Numbered from the stretch's first letter, positions 54,117 through 62,223 are shown. The stretch: DNA of 64,000 bases from Duganella guangzhouensis (GCF_009674535.1 NZ_WKJK01000024.1:32154-96153); one strand, 5' to 3'. Notes: a model not told the origin generated them from the letters alone. Made by a program: numbers and translations.

Positions 54117-54908
54117 ATGGATTTGCAACTCAAAGGCAAGGTAGCGCTGGTCAGCGGCAGCACCGCCGGCATCGGCTACGCGATCGCCAACACGCTGGCG
54201 CAGGAAGGCGCCACCGTCATCGTCAACGGCCGGAAGCAGGCGGCGGTGGACGAGGCAGTGGAACGCATCCGCGCCGACACCAAGGGCACGGTGCTGGGTT
54301 TTGCCGGCGACCTCAGCCAGGCCGAGGTGGCGGAGGATGTGGTGCGGCGTCATCCGGACATCAACATCCTGGTCAACAACCTCGGCATCTTCGAACCGAA
54401 GGCGTTCGAGGATATTCCTGATGCGGACTGGCTGCGCTTCTTTGACGTCAACGTGCTGAGCGGCGTACGCCTGGCGCGTCTGGTACTGCCGGAGATGAAG
54501 CGCAGCAACTGGGGACGGATCGTCTTCATCTCCAGCGAAAGCGCGGTGCAGATCCCGACCGAGATGATCCACTACGGCATGACCAAGACCGCGCAGCTGG
54601 CGGTGTCGCGCGGGCTGGCCGAATCGGTGGCCGGGACCGGCATCACCGTCAACAGCGTGCTGCCCGGCCCGACCAAATCGCGCGGCGTGGGCGACTTCGT
54701 CGAAGACCTGGCGCGCTCGAACGCCAAGAGTTTCGAACAGGTGGAAGCGGAGTTCTTCGAACACGTGCGGCCGACGTCGCTGATCAAACGCTTCGGCACG
54801 CCGCAGGAAGTGGCGTCGCTGGTGGCTTACGTCGTCAGCCCCCTCGCCTCGGCAACCACCGGCGCCGCGCTGCGGGTTGATGGTGGTGTGGTGAAGAGCG
54901 CGTTCTGA
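54117..54908 (+). CDS. Short-chain dehydrogenase/reductase
   Basis: 263 aa. Classical SDR: cofactor loop VSGSTAGIGYAIA (12-24), NNLG (87-90), catalytic S140 (FISSESA), Y153-x3-K157 (IHYGMTK), and a C-terminal PLASATTGAALRVDGG motif. Presence of NGR38-like Arg after beta2 suggests NADP(H). AAGGAG ahead of the ATG. It follows the hydrolase gene by 16 bp; together they could process an alcohol or diol released by the hydrolase, but this is inference. Confidence 0.92.
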   Translation: MDLQLKGKVALVSGSTAGIGYAIANTLAQEGATVIVNGRKQAAVDEAVERIRADTKGTVLGFAGDLSQAEVAEDVVRRHPDINILVNNLGIFEPKAFEDIPDADWLRFFDVNVLSGVRLARLVLPEMKRSNWGRIVFISSESAVQIPTEMIHYGMTKTAQLAVSRGLAESVAGTGITVNSVLPGPTKSRGVGDFVEDLARSNAKSFEQVEAEFFEHVRPTSLIKRFGTPQEVASLVAYVVSPLASATTGAALRVDGGVVKSAF

Positions 54909-55079
54909 TGGACGATCGCGCTGGCCATCCGCGCCAGCGCGTTTTCGATAACCTCTTCCGGATCAGGCACGTCATGCCATGTTTTAGGTGACGTGAAAGT
55001 CGTACGGATCCCGCGAGAAGAAGGATTGCTTGCGCATCACCGTGATGACGTACATAGTCCGACCTGAATAATTCAAAAA

Positions 55080-55265
55080 TCACCCGCAGCTCGGCGTAAG
55101 CCGCTGCTGATGCTGAGTACAAAAAAGCTGGCGCCATATAGCCCAAGCGGCGACCAAGACAAAAAGAAGCCGTAGCTTCCGCAGGATCATGCGCAGGTTG
55201 TGGCCGCAACCGCACAGTATCGCGTGGAAGGCATCGCCTTCCACGCCTTGGAAAGAGAGGAAATT
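55080..55265 (-). pseudogene. Remnant of an IS5-superfamily-type transposase (C-terminus)
   Basis: In the minus frame ending at a TGA (55082-55080) the translation contains GVEGDAFHAILCGCGHNLRM and then ILRKLRLL, the usual C-terminal helix of IS5/IS1182-like DDE transposases. No start, no catalytic core and no matching inverted repeats are visible, so only the tail is left. A short perfect hairpin (GCGTGGAAGGC/GCCTTCCACGC, 55222-55246) lies inside it. The rest of the gap 54909-55320 holds no gene I can support; a longer antisense open frame covering it looks accidental. Confidence 0.6.
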
Positions 55266-55320
55266 CTATTGGATTGCGACCGTCTGTTACTGGCCGGTTA
55301 CTGCCGACGAGATAAAAAAT

Positions 55321-55563
55321 TTAGCTGCGAGCGTATTCGTGGAATAGATCATGTGCTTGTTCTTCGCTCTCAACTAGACATTGCGCGTAATCAGACCACC
55401 AAGGCTTTGACCACTGAGGCTCCGATACACGTTTGCATACGAATAGCCTTAAGGTATCTCCGGTCCGTTTAACCACGCCGATCTGCTCACTATGAACAAA
55501 CAAATGAACAACTTTATCAAAGCGGTCCAAATCAATAATAGCGTCGTTTAAAAGAAATTGCAT
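55321..55563 (-). CDS. Small hypothetical protein, AT-rich region
   Basis: 80 aa, starting MQFLLNDAIIDLDRFDKVVH and ending HDLFHEYARS. Hydrophilic, with several aromatic residues (WSKPWWSDYAQC); no known domain and no clear ribosome site. It lies at the start of the AT-rich segment, next to a transposase remnant, and base composition differs from the GC-rich backbone. Possibly horizontally acquired; may also be non-coding. Confidence 0.4.
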   Translation of the reverse strand: MQFLLNDAIIDLDRFDKVVHLFVHSEQIGVVKRTGDTLRLFVCKRVSEPQWSKPWWSDYAQCLVESEEQAHDLFHEYARS

Positions 55564-55639
55564 AAGGCTTAGCGAAGTTAAAGTTTTTCGAGTGGCGGCT
55601 TCTGGCCGGTTACGGTCTGCTTCTTATTGAATGATAAAT

Positions 55640-56002
55640 CTATTTCTTGAAGACGAGCGCCTGGAGGTCCTGTAACAGATGTGCGCCCTTATGTCGCTCG
55701 CCCGCAGCGTAGGCCGCCTGTGATTCGTCCAGTAGGACGTAAAGCCGATCCTTTACTGGCTTACCTACAAAATCTCCTTCGACAAAATCAAGACCGGTTC
55801 GCAGTTCGTAGAAAGCCTTTTGTAAGGTCATTTGTTCTTCGGGGCGTAAGTAATCCTCTTTCGGGAAATGATCCGGCGCACGAAGGACGACATACCCTAA
55901 GAAGTCATACAAACTATCCAAATCGCGTATCCATTTCATATGTAATTGCCCGATGATCGTTCGCACTGTCCACTGCTGGCCGTTACTCGCCAAGATTTTC
56001 AC
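55640..56002 (-). CDS. Hypothetical protein coupled to upstream lipoprotein
   Basis: 120 aa from a GTG at 56002 that overlaps the stop of the upstream gene (GTGA), a translational coupling that decides the start; a longer TTG-started frame is less likely. The protein begins VKILASNGQQWTVRTIIGQL and contains a charged helical region (DYLRPEEQMTLQKAFYELRTG). No domain recognised. With the lipoprotein it forms a two-gene cassette in the AT-rich segment. Function unknown. Confidence 0.6.
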   Translation of the reverse strand: MKILASNGQQWTVRTIIGQLHMKWIRDLDSLYDFLGYVVLRAPDHFPKEDYLRPEEQMTLQKAFYELRTGLDFVEGDFVGKPVKDRLYVLLDESQAAYAAGERHKGAHLLQDLQALVFKK

Positions 56003-56610
56003 TTTTTCATAACCGCATTTTCTTTCACTGAGTCTACGCAGAACAAGCAATTGAAAGAAAGTCCCGCGAGTTTAGGATAGCTATCGGTAAAAGCATTTTG
56101 AGCTTCTCGGCGCGTGATCGGCAAAGAGTTCATTCTGAAATTCATCGTCAACATGTTGTACGAGAATCCCTTACTTCCGCCTAGATCATAACGCCCGAGA
56201 TGCGATACTGCTCCGGGGGAGACTTTGAATGGAGCGCTTATTGGGGAATCTTCAAGGGACCTTCTGGTTATCGTTTCCTTTGTTAAGGTAGCGTAAGTGA
56301 CCCACTGCGAGATCTTATATGTACCAGGCGGTAGCTTCATAACGACAGTTTGTGATTCCACTGCTGATGGAAAACTGGTATCTTCTCCCATCGGTATAAC
56401 GTATTCAGCACTACCATCGATCGCCTTAACAACAAGACCAAATCCGCTCAACTTTACCCTCGAAAACTGTCCTGAAAGATATCCTGAGTTTAGATCTGCT
56501 GGTGTATCTGCGCTGAGTATTGGCTGTACGCTAACGCAACCTGTAAGAATGTAGGCCCCAAGTACACAAGCCAGAAATCGAAAATACATCCTCATTCTAA
56601 TTTTATGCAT
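55999..56610 (-). CDS. Hypothetical lipoprotein
   Basis: 203 aa if it starts at the ATG at 56610; ATGs at 56595 and 56589 are alternatives and none has a clear ribosome site. Lipobox LTGC lies about 24 residues from this start (FLACVLGAYILTGCVSV). The mature part has beta-strand-like segments (VVMKLPPGTYKISQWVTYA) recalling DUF2846-type or carboxypeptidase-regulatory-like folds, and a Cys pair near the C-terminus (FNCLFCVD). Exported. Coupled to the 55640-56002 gene by a GTGA overlap. Confidence 0.6.
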   Translation of the reverse strand: MHKIRMRMYFRFLACVLGAYILTGCVSVQPILSADTPADLNSGYLSGQFSRVKLSGFGLVVKAIDGSAEYVIPMGEDTSFPSAVESQTVVMKLPPGTYKISQWVTYATLTKETITRRSLEDSPISAPFKVSPGAVSHLGRYDLGGSKGFSYNMLTMNFRMNSLPITRREAQNAFTDSYPKLAGLSFNCLFCVDSVKENAVMKK

Positions 56611-56948
56611 AAAAAAATATCTTTGAAGGTTAGCTATATTTGACCGTACTTGACCAATGCTGCTTAGCGTAACATATTGCCAAACTGAAATATTCACACT
56701 TTGTCACTATCCAGAATTGAGTATCGCCGTCCATGCCGAATCTAGTAAGCTTTGTTTATGACACGACGGATTGACACTGATATTGCGGGAAAAGTCTCGT
56801 TTGCTTTGCCCACTAAGGCAGCGTTAGGCCGCAACTGACTACTTATGGCCGAACTCGGCCGACGGCGTTCAGGATAGCAGCTTGCCAATCAGCAAAACTC
56901 ACGAATTCTCACTTTAGGCTGAAGCCGCCCCGTAGCAGACCTTCGCAA
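56611..56948. other. AT-rich intergenic gap
   Basis: 338 bp without a supported gene. A TTGACC-N4-TTGACC direct repeat lies at 56640-56655 on the plus strand, in the region where the promoter of the minus-strand lipoprotein gene is expected. Nothing else recognised. Confidence 0.3.
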
Positions 56949-57737
56949 CTAGGTCCGTTTCACTTTGTACGGCTCTACCCGTCTCCTCATGCCTTTTTTT
57001 ACTTCCCTTATCGCGGCTTCATACCGAGCAGCAGAACCGGAAACATCGCTTCCAAGAGTGGCGGTAGAGTTAGCGACGGCATTCCTAAAAGAATCACCTG
57101 TGAGTTCGCCCGACCAAGGTGCCGCCTTCGGTAACTTTTCAAGCTCCTCCAGTAGTCCTGCAGACAGACACGAAATTGTCGGCTCGTCCGTCAGCTTACC
57201 AAAAAATTTATCTGAAGAATGCTCCCATTCTAAAAGCGTGTCGGTAATCGAGTTAAACTTTTTTACCGCAGCAGGACTAGTCGGAATCCTAGAATTAGCC
57301 AAGTCAGCATGTATGTTATCCAACCGTCCAATTAAATCAGCCACGCGGCCAAAAATTCCCTTTCGACGCTCAGACGAGATTCGATCACAGGAGGCCGCAC
57401 GGGTTCTGAATGTGACCTCCATGTTGGCACTCTGCGCTAGAGTCGCCGCATCATCAGCTATTTGAGATACCCCGCCACGGAAAGAGCCGTATTCCGCAAT
57501 TGCCGAGGCGACAAGCACGGCAGCGCTGCCCACAACTTTGAGCTTCGTAATAAGGCTGCCTTCCTCGAATTCGATTCGAATCTTGACGTCATCACCTATG
57601 TAAAACTTCGCACGTTCAGTGAAGAACCCAATCAATTCTTTCTCAAGTTGAGCCAATCTCTTTTTATCATGGAAGATATCGATATTAAGCTTTGTATAAG
57701 CTTCGCAAAGTATCTCTTCATTAATATATGCAGTCAT
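56949..57737 (-). CDS. Hypothetical protein with hydrophobic central helix
   Basis: 262 aa. N-terminal helical region (EILCEAYTKLNIDIFHDKKR), a short beta segment (YIGDDVKIRIEFEEGSL), a hydrophobic stretch at about residues 62-83 (ITKLKVVGSAAVLVASAIAE) followed by a Gly/Ser turn (YGSFRGGVSQIADDA), and a long helical C-terminal half ending with basic residues. The small-residue hydrophobic patch may insert in a membrane or oligomerise. I do not recognise the family. In an AT-rich island next to mobile elements; a defence or toxin role is possible but unsupported. Confidence 0.55.
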   Translation of the reverse strand: MTAYINEEILCEAYTKLNIDIFHDKKRLAQLEKELIGFFTERAKFYIGDDVKIRIEFEEGSLITKLKVVGSAAVLVASAIAEYGSFRGGVSQIADDAATLAQSANMEVTFRTRAASCDRISSERRKGIFGRVADLIGRLDNIHADLANSRIPTSPAAVKKFNSITDTLLEWEHSSDKFFGKLTDEPTISCLSAGLLEELEKLPKAAPWSGELTGDSFRNAVANSTATLGSDVSGSAARYEAAIREVKKGMRRRVEPYKVKRT

Positions 57738-57856
57738 TACCTAATCCTAGTTTAGAACAATTATGATATGCAATAAATCATTATAGTGATAATACGCAAT
57801 TCGTATTGGGTACCGCTCCAGTGTCCTTCCTAGCCGGTTGCGGTTGCAAGCGCTAC

Positions 57857-58093
57857 TCAACCTAATTGAGTCGGGCCCGTTGAAGTTCCCAATATCAGAG
57901 CCCCAAAACCGCCGTTCGTAAGGTCGCATCGATATTCTGAACTACTAGCGTCCACGAACTCCTGCCCTTCGCGGCATCGAACAGCTGAGACGTAAAACAC
58001 TGGTTCATCGAAACCGCCATCTGCGGCTTCAACAAGAATTATCTGGTTGTCATCATACTGCTCCAAAGCTTTGAGCAAATCGATTTCCTTCAT
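57857..58093 (-). CDS. Small island protein, paralogue of 62224-62460
   Basis: 78 aa from the ATG at 58093. It begins MKEIDLLKALEQYDDNQIIL and contains VEAADGGFDEPVFYVSAV and LILGTSTG. Aligned without gaps it shares 43 of 78 residues (55%) with the protein at 62224-62460. No known domain; acidic, soluble. It lies just outside the attachment-like core, while its paralogue is inside the integrase element, in opposite orientation. Confidence 0.7.
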   Translation of the reverse strand: MKEIDLLKALEQYDDNQIILVEAADGGFDEPVFYVSAVRCREGQEFVDASSSEYRCDLTNGGFGALILGTSTGPTQLG

Positions 58094-58328
58094 AATGTTG
58101 CCTTTTGGCAAAAATAGAAAGCTCTTGGCTATAGAGCAAGGATAACATCTTGCTCATCTGAAAAATACGCAAAATATCACTCTTGAAGGCCGATCAAGTG
58201 ACTAGGATGACTTTGTGACTTCACTCAGTTTTGGGTTGGGTTGCGGAAACCATTTCCGCAACCCATGGATCTGATCGCAGGCTAGAAGTAGCTAGGGGGG
58301 GAAATAAAAGCGGCGAAGAAAAACAAAA

Positions 58329-58351
58329 AAGCCCTTGATTATCAAGGGCTT
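58329..58351 (-). terminator. Intrinsic terminator reading leftward
   Basis: Perfect 11-bp stem AAGCCCTTGAT / ATCAAGGGCTT with one central base; on the minus strand it runs into TTTTTTGTTT (plus strand 58321-58330). It sits right after the tRNA-Ser-3'-end-like sequence and is probably the old terminator of that tRNA gene. Confidence 0.75.
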
Positions 58352-58360
58352 AATTCGTTT

Positions 58361-58375
58361 TGGTGGCGGAAGCGG
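58361..58375 (-). other. Attachment-site core resembling the 3' end of tRNA-Ser
   Basis: On the minus strand this reads CCGCTTCCGCCACCA, the usual acceptor strand and CCA end of a bacterial tRNA-Ser. No tRNA body is present beside it: the adjoining bases do not form a T-arm (no TTCGA) or anticodon arm. It therefore looks like the duplicated 3' end left by integration (attL/attR core), with the terminator at 58329 as the original downstream flank and the integrase gene 154 bp to the right. The rest of the gap 58094-58528 shows no gene. Confidence 0.55.
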
Positions 58376-58528
58376 TGTCCGCATCGACAGAGTCCATCAG
58401 AATCCATAAAATTCCACAGATCCCTTTAAAAACAATCGGATACAAAACATCTTCGTCCATCGACGTCCTTTACTGTTTGCTGAAATCGGCGTAGTATTTG
58501 ATAGTCATTTCGATAGTCAGGAAATAGA

Positions 58529-59791
58529 ATGGGGCTCCAACAACAACGACTCTCCGCACTGCAAGTAAGTAAGCTTACCAAGCCCGGCCTATACGGCGAC
58601 GGTGGCGGTTTGACGCTGCAAGTTACAAAGGGCGGCGTAAAGTCCTGGCTGTTCCGCTACATGATGGCAGGCAAAGCATACGGCATGGGGCTGGGACCAA
58701 CTCACACAATCAGCCTTGCAGAGGCTCGCCTGAAGGCCCTTGCTGCTCGCAAACAAATCCTTGATGGCATCAATCCCTTAGCGGCCAAAAAGCAAGAGCA
58801 GATCGCAACAGCTTTGGCCGACGCAAGAATGATGACGTTCGATCAGTGCGCCGAAGCATACGTCTCAGCGCATAAGGCAGGCTGGAAAAATGCCAAACAT
58901 GCAGATCAATGGACAAACACCTTGGCGACATACGTTAGCCCCGTATTTGGCAAGTTACCAGTGGCTGAAATCGATACTGGGCTAGTCGTAAAATGCCTAT
59001 CCCCGATATGGGAAACAAAGACTGAAACCGCCAGCAGACTGCGCGGACGCATCGAGTCTATATTAGGCTGGGCCACAACCAGTGGATACAGAACTGGCGA
59101 AAACCCTGCGCGATGGAAGGGGCATTTAGATAACCTCCTAGCAACCATCAGCAAGGCGAGCAGAACAAAACACCACCCGTCCCTGCCTTGGCAACGCATG
59201 GGCGAATTTGTATTGGCGCTCAAATCTCGCGAAGGCGCTTCTGCCCGCGCCGTCGAATTCGCAATTTTGACTGCTTGTCGCTCCGGCGAAGTGCGCGGCG
59301 CTCGATGGTCAGAATTCGATCTCGAAAAGAAGGTCTGGACCATTCCAGCGGAACGCATGAAGGCCAAGCGGGAGCATGAAGTCCCTTTAAGTGATGCAGC
59401 GTTGACGCTACTAAAGTTGATGCCTGAGCGGGGCGATATTGTGTTTGCAGGAACCAAGGAGCAGCCGCTGTCGGATATGTCACTGACCGCCGTAATTCGA
59501 CGTATGAACGACGGCGACACGCCAATCTGGGTAGATGCAAACGGTGAAGGTATCACCGTTCACGGTTTCCGTAGCAGCTTCCGCATGTGGGCAGCCGAGA
59601 CAACCACCCACCCACGTGAAGTTGCTGAACACGCTCTTGCACATCAATTGCCGGACGCCGTAGAACGAGCCTATCAGCGTGGTTCACAATTTGCGAAGCG
59701 CGCAGCACTAATGACGGAATGGGCGATTTATTGCAATAAGTCGCCAGCCAAAGCCATCGTGGCCCCCATCAAGCGGCATAGTCAAACCTAA
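58529..59791 (+). CDS. P4-type tyrosine integrase
   Basis: 420 aa. N-terminal DUF4102 arm-binding domain (LTKPGLYGDGGGLTLQVTKG, ISLAEARLKALAARK). The catalytic domain contains R251 (ILTACRSGEVRGA), H345-x2-R348 (VHGFRSS), H368 (VAEHALAH) and nucleophile Y382 (VERAYQRG). These integrases insert islands and satellite elements at tRNA 3' ends. The 154-bp distance from a tRNA-Ser-like core fits this. It is probably active in sequence terms: all catalytic residues are present. Confidence 0.93.
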   Translation: MGLQQQRLSALQVSKLTKPGLYGDGGGLTLQVTKGGVKSWLFRYMMAGKAYGMGLGPTHTISLAEARLKALAARKQILDGINPLAAKKQEQIATALADARMMTFDQCAEAYVSAHKAGWKNAKHADQWTNTLATYVSPVFGKLPVAEIDTGLVVKCLSPIWETKTETASRLRGRIESILGWATTSGYRTGENPARWKGHLDNLLATISKASRTKHHPSLPWQRMGEFVLALKSREGASARAVEFAILTACRSGEVRGARWSEFDLEKKVWTIPAERMKAKREHEVPLSDAALTLLKLMPERGDIVFAGTKEQPLSDMSLTAVIRRMNDGDTPIWVDANGEGITVHGFRSSFRMWAAETTTHPREVAEHALAHQLPDAVERAYQRGSQFAKRAALMTEWAIYCNKSPAKAIVAPIKRHSQT

Positions 59792-59801
59792 GAGCACCGG
59801 C

Positions 59802-60635
59802 TTAATCTAAAGATATTCTCTTCACCTTCTCTGGCAAATACAGTCCCTTCTCAAACTCACATTGAACTAACGCCTCAATAATTTGGGGGCGACTGGAGTT
59901 ATATTTAAGTGCCAATTTATCAATAAAATCCGCAGTTTTATCCGAAAGCTCAAAATTGTACTGTTTCTTTCCTATTTTTTTATTTTTCTCTCGACGTCTT
60001 ATTTGATTCCAATTATCTCGAATTGAATCCGCATCATATTTCTTTTCTTTATAGCTTACATCTAATTCGTCGAAAAACATCAATAGATCTTTGTAGTTCC
60101 TAAACGGCAACCTTCCCTTAGTTTCTCGATCTCTTCTATCTACCAACCAAGTCCAGGCAAAATTACAGCGAGCAATCTCGTCTTCACGTCTAAACCACTG
60201 GAAAAGCCGATCACTTTTTTGATGCTCGTTCCAATCCCATTGCATTCTCTCAACAGTTCTAGCTTTTTCTTGCAGTTCCTCATCAAGATAATCAATGCTT
60301 GCTATAACTAAGTTTCTACCAAATAGATTAGCGATTACTGGATAGCGACGTATATTAATTTTCCTCTTAATAAAAATCATCAACCAGTTAATTTGTCTTT
60401 CATCCTCCAAAATCCAATCCAATCGTTCCTTCGGTAAGAAACTGTCTTCCGATAATGCTTTTCGAAGAACACGCTCACTTGCCTTTTCAATAGATTTTAA
60501 ACTATTTCTGAAATCAGCAGTTCCAAGCTCTCCGCTGGGAATATCAAGACCTGCCTGTGCTCTTTTAAAAGAAATCCAGGCATCAAACCGAACATCGGAC
60601 AGATACTGCTCAAGTGGTTTTGTATGTCTTTGCAT
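59802..60635 (-). CDS. Hypothetical AT-rich island protein between integrase and AlpA
   Basis: 277 aa from the ATG at 60635; in-frame GTG (60677) and TTG (60680) would add about 15 basic residues. It is Lys/Arg/Trp-rich and helical (FQWFRREDEIARCNFAWTWL). The C-terminal 45 residues (ELSDKTADFIDKLALKYNSS, RPQIIEALVQCEF) resemble a ribbon-helix-helix or similar DNA-binding module. By position between intA and alpA on the opposite strand it corresponds to yfjH of the CP4-57 prophage, but sequence homology is not shown. Very low GC, so foreign. Confidence 0.6.
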   Translation of the reverse strand: MQRHTKPLEQYLSDVRFDAWISFKRAQAGLDIPSGELGTADFRNSLKSIEKASERVLRKALSEDSFLPKERLDWILEDERQINWLMIFIKRKINIRRYPVIANLFGRNLVIASIDYLDEELQEKARTVERMQWDWNEHQKSDRLFQWFRREDEIARCNFAWTWLVDRRDRETKGRLPFRNYKDLLMFFDELDVSYKEKKYDADSIRDNWNQIRRREKNKKIGKKQYNFELSDKTADFIDKLALKYNSSRPQIIEALVQCEFEKGLYLPEKVKRISLD

Positions 60636-60977
60636 AAATATTGTCAATAATTTATCTTTGCGAGAATTTTTCCTCACCAACTTCTACGTATCTAGGAAAA
60701 TTTTAGATCAATTATAGTCGAAATCAAGGCTGAATCTACGTCACTTCTAGAACGAATATAGCACTGTAAATTATACCCATTTAGTCGTATTCCCCCTCCA
60801 CAATCTCCACCTCTCTCCCAGTAAGCACTCCCAGTCGAAGCCTCACCTTGTCCAGTTGAATACGCCGTTACAGACTCTTAGAACCTTCCCGGCCCGGCAA
60901 TGTAGCGAGTTCAACCGTACTGCCGCCCCACCACTTCAGGAAAGCTGTCGTCCGCATATCGCAGAAAAATATTGGGA

Positions 60978-61006
60978 CTCCGGATCGTTTGAGAAAACCA
61001 CCGGAG
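60978..61006 (+). promoter_or_regulatory. Hairpin covering the alpA ribosome site
   Basis: CTCCGG (60978-60983) pairs with CCGGAG (61001-61006), with an inner GTTT/AAAC stem. The 3' arm contains GGAG, the Shine-Dalgarno 6 nt before the ATG at 61013, so the structure could block translation. The remainder of the gap 60636-61012 shows no supported gene. Confidence 0.5.
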
Positions 61007-61012
61007 CCAAAC

Positions 61013-61195
61013 ATGAAAGTACTTCGCCTTTCCCAAGTCATGCTATCAACAGGTCTTGGCCGCTCAACCATCTATAAGTACATCGCTATTGGAAATTTCC
61101 CAGCTCCTTTTAAGCTCAGCGAGCGCTGCGTCGGCTGGCTCGAAAGCGAGATCCAACAGTGGATTCAATCCCGCCTAGACATGCGCAAGCGTTAA
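61013..61195 (+). CDS. alpA: AlpA-family excisionase-like regulator
   Basis: 60 aa from the ATG at 61013. MerR-like helix-turn-helix: VLRLSQVMLSTGLGRSTIYK, YIAIGNFPAPFKLSE, VGWLESEIQQWIQSR. AlpA proteins activate the integrase gene and excision of cryptic prophages such as CP4-57. The hairpin over its ribosome site suggests post-transcriptional control. Together with the P4-type integrase and the YfjJ-like gene it marks a compact satellite-like element. Confidence 0.9.
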   Translation: MKVLRLSQVMLSTGLGRSTIYKYIAIGNFPAPFKLSERCVGWLESEIQQWIQSRLDMRKR

Positions 61196-61289
61196 CGAAC
61201 CTGAGTAGTTTTTTCAGATACTAATTTCCCAGAGTTACACTTTCACAATAAAGCATAAATATTTCTCGTCAAACTGCCGAGAATTTTTC

Positions 61290-61318
61290 AATACCGGGAC
61301 CGTCAAGGTCTCGGTATT
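61290..61318. repeat. Stable 12-bp hairpin upstream of the YfjJ-like gene
   Basis: AATACCGGGACC (61290-61301) and GGTCTCGGTATT (61307-61318) pair at all positions except one G-T wobble, around a GTCAA loop. A T-tract is missing, so termination is not certain; it could be an attenuator or a replication/packaging hairpin. The remainder of the 61196-61536 gap shows nothing supported. Confidence 0.55.
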
Positions 61319-61536
61319 AGTAATATGTTTTATAGCAGAAGAGAAAGGTAGAAGGAGCATCTGAGACTAGATGCTCTGCTCAAAGAAGCTACTCGCATCA
61401 GAAAGACATGACTTGAGGTAACTAACCTCTCCAATATAAGGAAAGTGAGACAGCGCAGAGAGCTGTCGAGCAGAAACGTGAAATGGGGAAAAATATTCCT
61501 GATGGTAAAGGTATGAATCAACCACTGGAGTATCAA

Positions 61537-62193
61537 ATGCCTCGTCACTCATCCAACCGCAATTTAACCATGCACTATGCATCCACCTACAAGGGATCGC
61601 CGATACAAGACCAGAAAGGTCCATTTATCAAAGAGCACCTAGATACCTTGCACAGCACAATAACTCATGCCACATCTCAATACCGCGAGGTATTCGCTTT
61701 TAGATTCGATCTTAGATTACCCATGAGGTCTAAAGAAAGATTGCTAAGTTACCAGAATGAGCTCATGGGGCTATTCATTAGTTCGTTTAAGGCCAAGATC
61801 AAGCACAATCGTCGAAAGGCACTTCAAGAAAATCCCAAAGCGCATGACAGCGTGGTTCGCTTCGTATGGGCTAGGGAGTTCGGCCACCGTGGCCGCCCAC
61901 ACTACCACTGCGCCATCCTCCTGAACAAGGACGCCTTCTGCGCACTAGGCCGCTACGCACGAGGAATCGACAATATGTACAATCGCTTGCATAGCGCATG
62001 GGCCAGCGCACTCGGCCTCCCACCCGATGACGTAATGGGCCTAGTTCATTTCCCCGACAATGCCACCTACGTCATTCACCGTGACGATCAGGACAGCTTC
62101 GATGAGTTCTTCTTTAGGGCCAGTTATATGTGTAAGTCAAGCACGAAAGTCTACGGTGATGGTGGACATGGTTTCGGCGCCAGCCGATCATAG
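61537..62193 (+). CDS. YagK/YfjJ-type (inovirus Gp2-like) protein
   Basis: 218 aa from the ATG at 61537, chosen because GGAG lies 6 nt upstream; ATGs at 61483 and 61513 have poor sites. Motifs include MHYASTYKGSPIQDQKGPFI, FAFRFDLRLP, FVWAREFGHRGRPHYHC-type HYH segment and FFRASYMCKSSTKVYG. This matches the C-terminal YfjJ/YagK domain found in cryptic prophages and inovirus-like elements; the HxH may belong to a degenerate HUH-type replication enzyme, which is inference. It lies downstream of alpA as in CP4-57. Confidence 0.8.
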   Translation: MPRHSSNRNLTMHYASTYKGSPIQDQKGPFIKEHLDTLHSTITHATSQYREVFAFRFDLRLPMRSKERLLSYQNELMGLFISSFKAKIKHNRRKALQENPKAHDSVVRFVWAREFGHRGRPHYHCAILLNKDAFCALGRYARGIDNMYNRLHSAWASALGLPPDDVMGLVHFPDNATYVIHRDDQDSFDEFFFRASYMCKSSTKVYGDGGHGFGASRS

Positions 62194-62223
62194 AACGGTC
62201 GTGGATAGCCTACTTTTATACAC

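Noticed and set aside
54835..55215. 126-aa open frame across the SDR end and transposase remnant
   Set aside because: It overlaps the end of the SDR gene and reads the transposase tail in the wrong frame; the correct frame gives a recognisable transposase C-terminus.
58360..58450. Intact tRNA-Ser gene on the minus strand
   Set aside because: Only the acceptor/CCA end matches. No T-loop TTCGA, no anticodon arm and no variable arm could be found in the adjoining 90 bp.
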